From Butyrivibrio sp. (GTDB lineage: Bacteria > Bacillota > Clostridia > Lachnospirales > Lachnospiraceae), in contig JAILBM010000270.1 in assembly GCA_024680925.1 (NCBI GenBank), positions 1-34,741 of the forward strand: a stretch of DNA of 34,741 nucleotides. Reading direction: 5' to 3'. The translations under genes and the position numbers were made by a program. Numbering within the stretch: the first letter of the stretch is position 1; each line of letters begins with the position of its first letter. Shown one piece after another: positions 1 through 10,026 of this stretch. The notes beneath the pieces are model-generated. The model saw only the letters and a list, made by a program, of their open reading frames with translations. It was not told the origin of the DNA and searched no databases.

Positions 1-57
1 GCTGTAAAGTCTACCTTTGGATGGGCCAAAGGGGACGGGGTTAACGGTTCAAATTAG
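1..57 (+). CDS. glpK: C-terminal end of probable glycerol kinase (partial)
   Basis: An open frame enters from the left edge and ends at TAG 55-57, giving 18 residues that begin AVKSTFGWAKGDG. The pattern A-V-K, five residues, then W followed by charged residues resembles the extreme C-terminus of glycerol kinases (E. coli GlpK ends near KAVKRAMAWEEHD). The next gene is a GlpA-like flavoprotein 14 nt downstream, which fits a glycerol utilisation operon. With only 18 residues visible the assignment is an inference from context and a short resemblance; any other protein ending this way cannot be excluded. Confidence 0.45.
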   Translation, partial: AVKSTFGWAKGDGVNGSN

Positions 58-71
58 GGAAGGAGAAACTC

Positions 72-1511
72 ATGACTGACGTAATAATAATAGGAGCCGG
101 TGTAACAGGATCAGCTGTTGCAAGAGAGCTTTCAAAATATAAATTAAATGTCTGCGTACTTGAGAAAGGTGAAGATGTATGCAGCGGAACTTCCAAGGCA
201 AACAGCGCAATTATGCATGCGGGATTTGATGCGCCAAAGGGTTCGCTTATGGCAAAGCTTAATGTTCGCGGCAATGAAATGATGGATCAGCTTTCGGAGG
301 ATCTTGATATTCCATTTAAAAGAAATGGTTCATTGGTTGTCTGCATCCACGAAGAAGCCAAAGATGGATTAAATGAGCTTCTTGAAAGGGGAATTGCAAA
401 CGGAGTCAAAGGGCTTGAGATAATATCCAGAAAAAAATGTTTTGAGATGGAACCAAATATTTCAAAAAATGTTGTGGCGGCGCTATATGCTCCAACAGCC
501 GGAATAGTATGTCCTTTTGAACTTAATATTGCTATGGCAGAAAACGCTAATGTAAATGGAGTAGAGTTTAGATTTAATACCAAAGTCGAATATATAGAAA
601 AAAAGGAAGATGGTCTTTATCATCTTAGAACAAACAATGGTGAATACATAAGCAGATATGTTGTTAATGCAGCAGGCGTATATGCTGATGTATTTCACAA
701 TATGGTAAGTAAAAAGAAAATTCATATTATTCCAAGAAAAGGAGATTACTGTCTTCTTGATAAGGAGTGCGGCGGGCATGTTACCCATACAATATTCCCG
801 CAGCCGACAGCACTTGGAAAGGGAGTGCTGATTTCTCCAACAATTCATGGAAATCTTATAGTTGGTCCAACCGCAGAGGATATAGAAAATAAGGAAGGCG
901 AAAATACAACGGCAGCCGGAATAAATGACCTGATTTCCAAAGCCGGAGATCACGTTGAAAATCTTCCAATGAGAAAAGTAATAACCTCTTTTGCAGGACT
1001 AAGAGCACATGAAGAGGGACATGACTTTATTATAAAAGAAGTCGAGGATGCCCCTGGTTTTATTGACTGCGCAGGCATTGAGTCTCCTGGACTTACCTCA
1101 GCTCCTGCAATTGGAGAAATGGTTAGGGAGATATTAGTAGAATTAATACATCCTGAGAAAAAAGATAACTGGATATCAAAGAGAAAAGGAATAGTAAAGG
1201 CTTCAGAGCTTTCTATTGAAGAAAGAAATGAACTGATAAAAAAGAATCCGGCCTACGGAAATATTATTTGCAGATGCGAATCTATTTCAGAAGGCGAAAT
1301 CATAGATGCAATACACAGACCACTTGGTGCGCGCTCTCTCGATGGCGTAAAGAGAAGAACAAGAGCTGGAATGGGAAGATGTCAGGCAGGTTTTTGTTCG
1401 CCAAAGACAATGGAGATAATAAACAGAGAGCTTGGAATACCGTTTGAAGAGATCACAAAGAGCGGCGGTAATTCAAGAATTGTTCTTGAGCATACAAAGG
1501 GGGTAATGTAA
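72..1511 (+). CDS. GlpA-like FAD-dependent glycerol-3-phosphate dehydrogenase with C-terminal BFD-type [2Fe-2S] domain
   Basis: A 479-residue flavoprotein. The N-terminus carries an FAD-binding Rossmann motif (GAGVTG, residues 8-13) followed by a DAO/GlpA-type oxidoreductase fold to about residue 370. The C-terminal part has a BFD-like iron-sulfur domain with four cysteines, C400, C402, C437 and C442 (CRC and CQAGFC). This layout is that of the anaerobic glycerol-3-phosphate dehydrogenase catalytic subunit GlpA, which oxidises sn-glycerol 3-phosphate to dihydroxyacetone phosphate. Other substrates oxidised by the wider family, such as 2-hydroxyglutarate, cannot be ruled out. The ATG at 72 lies behind a GGGAAGGAG ribosome binding site. 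The stop codon overlaps the next start (TAATG), implying translational coupling with the GlpB-like partner. Confidence 0.85.
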   Translation: MTDVIIIGAGVTGSAVARELSKYKLNVCVLEKGEDVCSGTSKANSAIMHAGFDAPKGSLMAKLNVRGNEMMDQLSEDLDIPFKRNGSLVVCIHEEAKDGLNELLERGIANGVKGLEIISRKKCFEMEPNISKNVVAALYAPTAGIVCPFELNIAMAENANVNGVEFRFNTKVEYIEKKEDGLYHLRTNNGEYISRYVVNAAGVYADVFHNMVSKKKIHIIPRKGDYCLLDKECGGHVTHTIFPQPTALGKGVLISPTIHGNLIVGPTAEDIENKEGENTTAAGINDLISKAGDHVENLPMRKVITSFAGLRAHEEGHDFIIKEVEDAPGFIDCAGIESPGLTSAPAIGEMVREILVELIHPEKKDNWISKRKGIVKASELSIEERNELIKKNPAYGNIICRCESISEGEIIDAIHRPLGARSLDGVKRRTRAGMGRCQAGFCSPKTMEIINRELGIPFEEITKSGGNSRIVLEHTKGVM

Positions 1512-2770
1512 TGACTTCATATGATATTGTAATTATAGGTGGAGGCCCCGCAGGACTTGCAGCAGCTGTGGCAGCCAGAAAAGCTGGAATTCAGAGCATT
1601 CTTATTCTTGAACGTGACAAAGAGCTTGGGGGTATTCTAAACCAGTGCATTCATAATGGATTTGGACTTCATACCTTTAAAGAAGAACTTACTGGACCAG
1701 AATATGCCTACAGATTTATAGAACAGGTTCTTGAAGAAAAAATCGAGTATAAATTAAACACGATGGTAATGGACATTTCATCTGAAAGAGTTGTAACAGC
1801 AATGAACAGAGAAGATGGAATGTTTGAAATCAAAGCAGGAGCAGTTATTCTCGCAATGGGATGCAGAGAAAGACCAAGGGGTGCCCTTAATATTCCGGGA
1901 TACAGACCGGCAGGAATCTATACTGCAGGAACCGCTCAGAGACTTATGAATATTGAAGGTCATATGGTGGGCAAAAAGGTAGTTATCCTTGGCTCCGGTG
2001 ATATAGGACTAATTATGGCCAGAAGAATGACTCTTGAGGGTGCAAAGGTAGAAGTGGTTGCGGAGCTGATGCCTTATTCCGGCGGACTTAAAAGAAATAT
2101 TGTACAGTGTTTAAATGATTATGATATTCCTTTAAAACTTAGTCATACTGTAATTGACATTAAAGGCAAAGATCATGTTGAAGGAATTACCATTGCAGAA
2201 GTAGATGCAAACAGAAAACCAATTCCGGGAACAGAGGAGTTCTATGAAGCAGATACTCTTTTGTTGTCCTGCGGACTTCTTCCTGAAAATGAGCTTACAA
2301 AGGGCATTGGTGTAAGTATGAGCAGAGTTACCGGTGGCCCTGAGGTTAATGATAAGCTGGAAACAGGCCTTGAAGGAGTATTTGCCTGCGGAAATGTTCT
2401 TCATGTACATGACCTGGTGGATTATGTTTCCGAGGAAGCTTCCCTTGCAGGAGAAAATGCTGCAAGATTTGTTCTTGAAGGTGAAAAAACGGAAGGCAGA
2501 TCGGTTGGTCTTTTGGCTGATGGTGGTGTAAGATACACTGTTCCCCAGACTCTTGATGTAGCAAATATGAATGATAAGGTTACAGTAAGATTCAGAGTTG
2601 CCGATGTTTACAAAAACAGAAATATCTGTGTTTATTATGATGATAAAAAGGTTTCCTCTGTAAAGAAAAAGGTTCTTGCACCGGGCGAAATGGAACAGGT
2701 TATTCTTAAAAAGGAAAGCTTTTCGGAATATCCTGACCTAAAAAATATCAGAATATGTACAGAAGAATAG
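1511..2770 (+). CDS. GlpB-like FAD/NAD(P)-binding oxidoreductase subunit
   Basis: A 419-residue pyridine nucleotide-disulfide oxidoreductase-type flavoprotein. The N-terminal dinucleotide motif is GGGPAG at residues 10-15. A second Rossmann motif (LGSGDIG) lies near residues 160-166, and a terminal FAD-contact segment (GVFACGNVLHVHD) lies near 290. A short C-terminal tail after about residue 335 is characteristic of the clostridial proteins placed next to GlpA-like dehydrogenases and DUF1667 proteins. It probably passes electrons from the GlpA-like subunit to NAD(P)+ or another carrier. It is translationally coupled to the upstream gene through a one-base overlap. Automatic annotation might call it NADH oxidase or sarcosine oxidase alpha-like; the neighbours favour a role in glycerol 3-phosphate oxidation. 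Confidence 0.8.
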   Translation: MTSYDIVIIGGGPAGLAAAVAARKAGIQSILILERDKELGGILNQCIHNGFGLHTFKEELTGPEYAYRFIEQVLEEKIEYKLNTMVMDISSERVVTAMNREDGMFEIKAGAVILAMGCRERPRGALNIPGYRPAGIYTAGTAQRLMNIEGHMVGKKVVILGSGDIGLIMARRMTLEGAKVEVVAELMPYSGGLKRNIVQCLNDYDIPLKLSHTVIDIKGKDHVEGITIAEVDANRKPIPGTEEFYEADTLLLSCGLLPENELTKGIGVSMSRVTGGPEVNDKLETGLEGVFACGNVLHVHDLVDYVSEEASLAGENAARFVLEGEKTEGRSVGLLADGGVRYTVPQTLDVANMNDKVTVRFRVADVYKNRNICVYYDDKKVSSVKKKVLAPGEMEQVILKKESFSEYPDLKNIRICTEE

Positions 2771-2857
2771 AGTTCTATATGTGCTAAATGCAAATGAACT
2801 TTTCTCTGTAATATTATTAAAATTCAAACCGGAATAGAAATCTTTTTATTATAGAAA

Positions 2858-2879
2858 TGCGCCATTGGCGCAGGAAGGT
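2858..2879 (+). promoter_or_regulatory. Hairpin directly abutting the ribosome binding site of the DUF1667 gene
   Basis: A perfect 6-bp inverted repeat, TGCGCC-att-GGCGCA (2858-2872), ends exactly where the AGGAAGG ribosome binding site begins. It sits in a 115-nt gap after the GlpB-like gene that otherwise looks like untranslated leader. A weak promoter-like pair (TTCAAA 2823-2828, 18-nt spacer, TATTAT 2847-2852) would start a transcript close to this hairpin. It may protect or process the mRNA 5' end; this is inference. Confidence 0.4.
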
Positions 2880-2885
2880 ATATTT

Positions 2886-3248
2886 ATGGAAACAAGAGAA
2901 CTTACATGTATTAATTGTCCTTTGGGATGCGGTCTTACAGTTACTATTGATGGAGATGATATATCCGTTACAGGTAACACCTGTCCTAGAGGTGAAGCCT
3001 ACGGCAAAAAGGAAGTAACTAATCCCACCCGTATCGTAACCAGTAGTGTTGTGGTGGAAAACGGAACAATTGAAAGAGTTTCGGTAAAAACTGCCGGAGA
3101 TATTCCCAAAGGCAAAATTTTTGATATAATGGACGAGATACACAAAATAAAAGTAAAGGCGCCGGTACACATCGGCGACGTTATAATCACAAACGTAGCA
3201 GATACGGGAGTGGATATTGTGGCGTCCAAGGATGTAGAGGCAGTTTAG
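2886..3248 (+). CDS. DUF1667 family protein, probable Fe-S electron-transfer partner of the GlpAB-like pair
   Basis: A 120-residue protein with a cysteine motif at its N-terminus: C8, C11, C15 and C33 (CINCPLGC, then a later CPRG). This spacing resembles the N-terminal 4Fe-4S site of molybdopterin oxidoreductases. The family is almost always encoded next to GlpA- and GlpB-like flavoproteins in clostridia, as here. A TTG codon 21 nt upstream (2865) would add seven residues, but it lies inside the hairpin and has no ribosome binding site. The ATG at 2886 follows AGGAAGG with 7-nt spacing and is chosen. A role as small Fe-S subunit, analogous to GlpC but without a membrane anchor, is inferred from context and cysteines. 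Confidence 0.75.
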   Translation: METRELTCINCPLGCGLTVTIDGDDISVTGNTCPRGEAYGKKEVTNPTRIVTSSVVVENGTIERVSVKTAGDIPKGKIFDIMDEIHKIKVKAPVHIGDVIITNVADTGVDIVASKDVEAV

Positions 3249-3257
3249 TATTAAAGT

Positions 3258-4811
3258 ATGAGTATTTTAAACGTAGAACATTTAACCCATGGTTTTGGGG
3301 ACAGAGCAATATTTAATGATGTATCCTTTCGTCTTTTAAAGGGTGAACACATTGGACTTGTCGGCGCTAACGGCGAAGGCAAGTCCACATTTATGAATAT
3401 CATTACAGGAAAGCTTATGCCTGATGAAGGAAAGATTGAATGGGCCAAGAATGCCAATGTGGGCTATCTTGATCAGCATGCTGTCTTAAAGGCAGGCATG
3501 ACCATAAGGGACGTTCTGGCATCAGCTTTTGATTCTTTATATGATATGGAAAAAAGGCTTAATGCAGCCTATGAGGAAATGGCCGTTGCAGATGATGACA
3601 AAATGGCTGAGCTTATGGAAGAGACAGGTACACTTCAGGATCTTTTGACTGTACATGATTTTTATATGATCGATTCTAAGGTTGAAGAGGTAGGTGCTGC
3701 GCTTGGACTTTCAGAGATAGGGCTGGACAGGGATGTTACAGAGCTATCAGGAGGCCAGAGGACCAAGGTACTTCTTGCAAAGCTTCTTTTGGCTAAGCCT
3801 GATATACTTTTATTGGACGAGCCGACCAACTATCTTGATAAGGAGCATATTGCCTGGCTTAAGAGATATCTTGAGGATTATGAAAATGCATTTATTCTTA
3901 TAAGTCATGATGTTCCTTTTATGAACAGTGTGGTTAATATTATTTATCATATGCATGATCAGGATTTGAAACGCTATGTGGGTGATTATGATAAATTCAT
4001 GGAAGTATATGAAATGCAGAAATCCCAGCAGGAAGCAGCTTACAGACGTCAACAGCAGGAAATAGCGGATCTTAAGGATTTTGTGGCAAGAAATAAAGCA
4101 AGGGTTGCTACAAGAAACATGGCTATGTCCAGACAGAAAAAGCTTGATTCCATGGATATTCTGGAAAAGCCTACCGAGAATCCCAAGCCAACCTTTAACT
4201 TCCTTCAGGGAGGTCTTAGCGGAAAGGTTATTCTTGAAACCAAGGATCTGGTTATAGGATACGATGAGCCTCTTTCTAAGCCGCTTAATCTTTATATGGA
4301 AAGAGGTCAGAAGGTAGTTATAGAAGGTGCCAACGGAATAGGCAAAACTACACTTTTAAAGAGTATTATGGGTCTTATTCCATCAATTTCAGGTAAGGCA
4401 GAGTTGGGAGACAGTCAGGAACTGGGATATTTTGAACAGGAAATGACAGGAGATGGAGATAATACATGTCTTGAGGAAATCTGGCAGGAGTTTCCGGGAT
4501 TTTCACAATATGAAGTCAGATCTGCCCTTAGTAAATGCGGTCTTACAACCAAACATATTGAAAGTAAGGTAAGAGTATTATCCGGTGGTGAGCAGGCTAA
4601 GGTAAGACTTTGTAAGCTGATTAACAGAAAGAGTAATGTCCTTATCCTGGATGAGCCTACAAATCACCTTGATGTCGATGCCAAGGATGAGCTTAAAAGA
4701 GCTTTAAAAGATTATAAAGGAAGCATAATTATGGTATGCCATGAACCTTTATTTTATGAAGGACTGGCTACAGATATCTGGGATTTGTCCCAGTGGACAA
4801 CCAAATTATGA
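3258..4811 (+). CDS. ABC-F family ATPase (YfmM-like), twin ABC domains, no membrane segment
   Basis: A 517-residue protein with two ABC ATPase domains and no transmembrane segments, the arrangement of ABC-F proteins that act on ribosomes rather than in transport. Domain 1 has Walker A GANGEGKST (near residue 36), signature LSGGQ and Walker B LLLDEPTNYLD. Domain 2 has GANGIGKTT, LSGGE and LILDEPTNHLD. The charged linker between them is near residues 240-310. The start (HGFGDRAIFNDVSFRLLKG) closely resembles what I recall of Bacillus YfmM, a housekeeping ABC-F of poorly defined role. The gene begins 10 nt after the DUF1667 stop with only a weak ribosome binding site, so translation may depend on the upstream gene. 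An antibiotic-protection role is possible but not indicated. Confidence 0.88.
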   Translation: MSILNVEHLTHGFGDRAIFNDVSFRLLKGEHIGLVGANGEGKSTFMNIITGKLMPDEGKIEWAKNANVGYLDQHAVLKAGMTIRDVLASAFDSLYDMEKRLNAAYEEMAVADDDKMAELMEETGTLQDLLTVHDFYMIDSKVEEVGAALGLSEIGLDRDVTELSGGQRTKVLLAKLLLAKPDILLLDEPTNYLDKEHIAWLKRYLEDYENAFILISHDVPFMNSVVNIIYHMHDQDLKRYVGDYDKFMEVYEMQKSQQEAAYRRQQQEIADLKDFVARNKARVATRNMAMSRQKKLDSMDILEKPTENPKPTFNFLQGGLSGKVILETKDLVIGYDEPLSKPLNLYMERGQKVVIEGANGIGKTTLLKSIMGLIPSISGKAELGDSQELGYFEQEMTGDGDNTCLEEIWQEFPGFSQYEVRSALSKCGLTTKHIESKVRVLSGGEQAKVRLCKLINRKSNVLILDEPTNHLDVDAKDELKRALKDYKGSIIMVCHEPLFYEGLATDIWDLSQWTTKL

Positions 4812-4822
4812 TTTTACTATAT

Positions 4823-4849
4823 GAAATCCGCAGTCAATGCGGATTTCTG
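4823..4849 (+). repeat. Short copy of dispersed palindromic repeat; possible terminator of the ABC-F gene
   Basis: A perfect 10-bp inverted repeat GAAATCCGCA-gtcaa-TGCGGATTTC (4823-4847) followed by TG. The same 27-base unit recurs with one loop difference at 19135-19161 in the codY leader, and in decayed form on the other strand near 34521-34547. It begins 12 nt after the ABC-F stop codon and could end that transcript, but no T-run follows directly; the nearest T-rich stretch starts about 16 nt later. Confidence 0.6.
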
Positions 4850-5001
4850 TGTTTAATTTAATATTTTTTTAAATATAAGATAATTAAAATATTAAACATA
4901 TTTTATAATTAATAAGGTCTTTTAGGATGTAAAGTGTTAGAATTACAACATATAGTGATAAACTATGGGGTAAAATTAAGGTTTGTGGGGAATAAGGGCT
5001 A

Positions 5002-5889
5002 ATGGATATAGCGGTTATAAGTGATATACATGGTAATCATTCCGCGTTGCAGGCTATCATTGATATTTGTATGCAAAGGGGTATTACCAGATTTATTTTT
5101 CTGGGTGATTATGTGACAGACTGTCCTGATCCTCAGAAAACCATGGAAAAAATATATGTATTAAGACAGTATTTTAACTGTACATTTATAAGAGGAAATA
5201 GGGAAGAGTATTTGCTTAATTATAAGGCAAATGGAGAAAAGGGATGGCATAAGGGATCTGCCAGCGGTTCCCTTCTTTATACATACGAGAATCTGACAGG
5301 AAAGGATTTGGACTTTTTTGCAGGGATGCCAATATATACCATATGGTCGGAGGATAATGCAACACCTATTGATGTATGCCATGGGTCACCGGAAAAGGCT
5401 GGAGAACTTCTGTTTAAAGATAAAAGAAATACTAAAAGAGTTCTTACTCATTTAAAAACTGATTATTTTCTGCATGGCCATAATCATTTACAGGAATCTT
5501 TTATTTACAGAGGTAAGAGAGCCGTTAATCCCGGGTCTGCCGGAATGCCCTGGTATTATGGCGGAAAATCCCAGTTTGCAATTTTGCACAGCTCGAAAAG
5601 AGCCTGGGAAGAAGAACTTATACAGCTTGATTATGACAGAAATGAAATCCTTGGAGAATTTATAGGAACACCACTTATGGAAATGGCTCCGGCATGGGCT
5701 GCTATTTCAATGCATACAATAAGGACAGGCATTGATTTAAATCAGACTATACTTTTAAGAGCCATGAGGCTTTGCGAGGAGGATAACGGTACAGTTACCT
5801 GGCCCGATATACCTGAAAAGTACTGGGCTATTGCATTGAGGGAGAATAACATCGATTTACAGGGGAGAGACATATCTAAGAAAGAATAA
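5002..5889 (+). CDS. Calcineurin-like metallophosphoesterase
   Basis: A 295-residue protein with the full set of metallophosphoesterase metal-binding motifs: D8-x-H10 (SDIHGN), G35-D36 (LGDYVTD), G65-N66-R67 (GNREE), H127 (CHGSP) and H158-G-H160-N-H162 (HGHNH). It is longer than minimal YfcE/MJ0936-type phosphodiesterases, with about 100 extra C-terminal residues of unknown function. The substrate cannot be told from sequence; the fold hydrolyses phosphodiesters or phosphomonoesters with two metal ions. The start is fixed by the metal motif lying only seven residues in, although the ribosome binding site is poor. A good TATAAT lies upstream at 4904-4909 without a convincing -35. It is 27 nt upstream of the EAL gene, so the two are probably co-transcribed. 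Confidence 0.85.
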   Translation: MDIAVISDIHGNHSALQAIIDICMQRGITRFIFLGDYVTDCPDPQKTMEKIYVLRQYFNCTFIRGNREEYLLNYKANGEKGWHKGSASGSLLYTYENLTGKDLDFFAGMPIYTIWSEDNATPIDVCHGSPEKAGELLFKDKRNTKRVLTHLKTDYFLHGHNHLQESFIYRGKRAVNPGSAGMPWYYGGKSQFAILHSSKRAWEEELIQLDYDRNEILGEFIGTPLMEMAPAWAAISMHTIRTGIDLNQTILLRAMRLCEEDNGTVTWPDIPEKYWAIALRENNIDLQGRDISKKE

Positions 5890-5916
5890 TGCACTGTAGC
5901 ATTTAGGGTAATTTAA

Positions 5917-7860
5917 ATGATATCCTTGAACCACTCCTTAGCAACTGAATATTTTTGTATGGTTTTATGTTTTCTCATACTTATTCTTATGAGTTATACA
6001 AAGCCCAGAATTACAGAAATATATACACTGAATTTTTTTGGTGTATTATTGTCGATTCCTGCTATTATAGTGGACAATGTAGCGGTTTCCCTTGCAACAA
6101 AATATTATGATTCTCCCTATTGTAATTATTACGTGATTGCTGTTCTTATATGGGCATTTATTATACTGTATTTTTTTATAATCTTATGTATTTTCTGGTA
6201 TGTCAGTATGCTGGCTCCAAACAGAAGAGGACATAGAGCAAATCAGGAAAAAATGACTGCATTTTTTGCAATCATTTATTTTGTGGCGGCAGCATTCTTT
6301 TATGTTAAGAAAGGTATGCTGTTGGATATTGGAGACAGCTTTGATATTTCCGGATATATGAAATTCTATATTGGTGCAGGTCTTTCCTGTGCCACCTTAT
6401 GTATTATCGAGACTTTGATCAATCGCAAAAATCTTGCAAAAACAGTTTTTATCGAGATTATGGTAGCAACGCCTTTGGATATGGTGGTCCTTATATTGCA
6501 GTATAAAAATATGGGAAGCATATTCATGAGCACCACTTATGTTGCACCTTTTCTTTTATTCTATATTTTATTCCACAGTAATCCTTTTGACGAACAAACG
6601 GGATGTCAGAACAGTTATGCCTTTGATTCCATGATAAATATGTGCCTGAAGAAAAAAAGAAGATATGTCATTGCCAGATTTAGTTTCCCACAGCTGGATA
6701 TGATTTATTCTTCTGAACACAGATATGATATTTTAAACAATATTTCCAGATTTTGCAGAGATATAGAGAAATTTGACAGGCATGCCAGAGTTTACAGGAT
6801 TACTGTAGGTGACTTCATTGTCCTTAAGCCTTATAGGAAGATTTCAGAAAAACAACTTGATGATTTTTATGAAAAAATGAAAAGTATCGTACATGAAGCT
6901 GTTAACGTGGGCGAGGTTGTAAGCTATGGCAGGATGGTTAGCTTTAACAGCTTCTGGTATTTGAAATCCGTAAATGATATTACTTTATATTTTGAGTATC
7001 TCAATGAGCTGGCAGATAATAAACAGGGACCTGTAAAAATAGCTGTTTCCGGCAGAGAAACAGAAAATAACTTTGTGGAAAACAGAGTGATCCTTGAGGG
7101 ACTGGAAAATATAGCATTGGAGAATAATCTGGATGATCCAAGGGTTATTTGTTATGCTCAGCCAATCTATGATGTAAAGAGCAATAATTTTAAGACTGCC
7201 GAGGCTCTTATGCGTTTAAGGCTGGATAATAAAATGATTCCGCCCTATAAGTTCATACCTTTGGCAGAAAAAAACGGCTATATACATATTCTTACACGAA
7301 TTATGCTTAATAAAGTATGTATTAGTATAAAAGAGCTTGAGGAAAAATACGACTTTGATGCTATTACAGTAAACTGCGCTCCTGCAGAGTTTAGTGATGT
7401 CAATATGTACGCCGATATACTAGAAATAATTGAGCTTAATGATATAGATAAGAGCAAAATAAGGCTTGAACTTACTGAAAGTGCCATGTTTGACAATTAT
7501 GAAGCTGTTAAATACAACATGGAAAGGCTGGAAGCATCCGGTATCAGGTTTTATCTGGATGATTTCGGCTCGGGTTATTCAAATATTGAACGAATATCAA
7601 CCTGTGACTTTATGACTGTCAAATTTGATAAAACTCTTTTGTACAAAGCTATGGAAAATAAAAATGTAGAAGAAATAATCATTTCAATGATAGATATGTT
7701 AAAGAGAATGGGAATGATCACACTGGTTGAAGGCGTTGAGGATGAGGAACAGAGCAGCTATTGTATAGAGCATGGATTTGATTTTATTCAGGGATTTAAA
7801 TATGCAAAGCCTGCTCCTATAAATCAGTTATCTGAATATTTTGTAGAAAAAGTGAGATAA
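5917..7860 (+). CDS. Membrane-bound EAL-domain cyclic-di-GMP phosphodiesterase with degenerate GGDEF-like region
   Basis: A 647-residue protein. About the first 225 residues form several hydrophobic helices, probably six to eight membrane spans. A middle region (about 240-400) looks like a diverged GGDEF domain with no GGDEF signature. The C-terminal EAL domain (about 405-647) keeps the catalytic motifs: AEALMR (E near 429), the VN of VNCAPAEF, LELTES, LDDFGSGYS (near 547), VKFDK, VEGVED and QGFKYAKP (near 625). It should therefore hydrolyse cyclic-di-GMP, while the GGDEF remnant is probably regulatory. The membrane part is a likely sensor. Such enzymes commonly favour motility over attachment, which fits the flagellar operon in this window, but no direct link is visible. 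Confidence 0.88.
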   Translation: MISLNHSLATEYFCMVLCFLILILMSYTKPRITEIYTLNFFGVLLSIPAIIVDNVAVSLATKYYDSPYCNYYVIAVLIWAFIILYFFIILCIFWYVSMLAPNRRGHRANQEKMTAFFAIIYFVAAAFFYVKKGMLLDIGDSFDISGYMKFYIGAGLSCATLCIIETLINRKNLAKTVFIEIMVATPLDMVVLILQYKNMGSIFMSTTYVAPFLLFYILFHSNPFDEQTGCQNSYAFDSMINMCLKKKRRYVIARFSFPQLDMIYSSEHRYDILNNISRFCRDIEKFDRHARVYRITVGDFIVLKPYRKISEKQLDDFYEKMKSIVHEAVNVGEVVSYGRMVSFNSFWYLKSVNDITLYFEYLNELADNKQGPVKIAVSGRETENNFVENRVILEGLENIALENNLDDPRVICYAQPIYDVKSNNFKTAEALMRLRLDNKMIPPYKFIPLAEKNGYIHILTRIMLNKVCISIKELEEKYDFDAITVNCAPAEFSDVNMYADILEIIELNDIDKSKIRLELTESAMFDNYEAVKYNMERLEASGIRFYLDDFGSGYSNIERISTCDFMTVKFDKTLLYKAMENKNVEEIIISMIDMLKRMGMITLVEGVEDEEQSSYCIEHGFDFIQGFKYAKPAPINQLSEYFVEKVR

Positions 7861-7916
7861 AAAGAGAATATGAAAGAAATAGAGAGAATAAAGTGGTATA
7901 ATGCCGATTATTTTGC

Positions 7917-7944
7917 TTGCAAAGTTCCAACTATATGATATTAT
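7917..7944 (+). promoter_or_regulatory. Candidate groESL promoter
   Basis: TTGCAA (7917-7922) and TATTAT (7939-7944) are separated by 16 nt and would start transcription near 7951, placing the CIRCE element at the very start of the transcript. An alternative is TGGTATAAT at 7894-7902, an extended -10 without a clear -35. The exact start cannot be decided from sequence. Confidence 0.4.
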
Positions 7945-7957
7945 TAGTTCTTGTAGG

Positions 7958-7984
7958 TTAGCACTCAACATGAATGAGTGCTAA
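7958..7984 (+). promoter_or_regulatory. CIRCE operator (HrcA repressor site)
   Basis: A perfect TTAGCACTC-N9-GAGTGCTAA inverted repeat, identical to the CIRCE consensus, 48 nt upstream of the groES start. In Firmicutes this is bound by the heat-shock repressor HrcA, which releases groESL and dnaK operons on heat stress. The hrcA gene is not in the window. Confidence 0.97.
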
Positions 7985-8032
7985 CAAATAACAAAGTAAA
8001 TTAAGATATATCATATAAAGGAGGCAACAGCC

Positions 8033-8317
8033 ATGAAATTAACACCACTTGGAGACAGAGTTGTTCTTAAACAGCTTGCAGCAGAGGAAACAACAGCATC
8101 AGGAATCGTTCTTCCCGGAGCAGAGAAAGAGAAGCCACAGCAGGCAGAAGTTATTGCAGTAGGTCCCGGCGGAGTAGTAGACGGTAAAGAAGTAAAGATG
8201 GAAGTTAAGGTAGGTGACAATGTTATCTACTCTAAGTATTCAGGAACAGAAGTAAAGCTTGAGGATGTTACATATATCATTGTAAGACAGAGTGACATTC
8301 TTGCGGTTATTGAATAA
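8033..8317 (+). CDS. groS: Co-chaperonin GroES (Cpn10)
   Basis: A 94-residue protein of standard family length, starting [14 protein letters not shown], with the conserved core. The mobile-loop region ([14 protein letters not shown]) contacts GroEL. It forms the heptameric lid of the GroEL folding chamber in the cytoplasm. The ribosome binding site is AAAGGAGG with good spacing. It is the first gene of a two-gene heat-shock operon controlled by CIRCE. Confidence 0.98.
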   Translation: MKLTPLGDRVVLKQLAAEETTASGIVLPGAEKEKPQQAEVIAVGPGGVVDGKEVKMEVKVGDNVIYSKYSGTEVKLEDVTYIIVRQSDILAVIE

Positions 8318-8357
8318 TTAAAAAGACTTAAAAGCGGACATTTCGCATAATTTATAA

Positions 8358-10001
<1,644 letters not shown>

Positions 10002-10026
10002 GCGATACAGCCCGATAGGTATTGAA

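Noticed and set aside
7903-7910. GCCGATTA as a sigma-28 -10 box near groES
   Set aside because: The nearest TAAA is only 10 nt upstream and the context is a CIRCE-controlled heat-shock operon.
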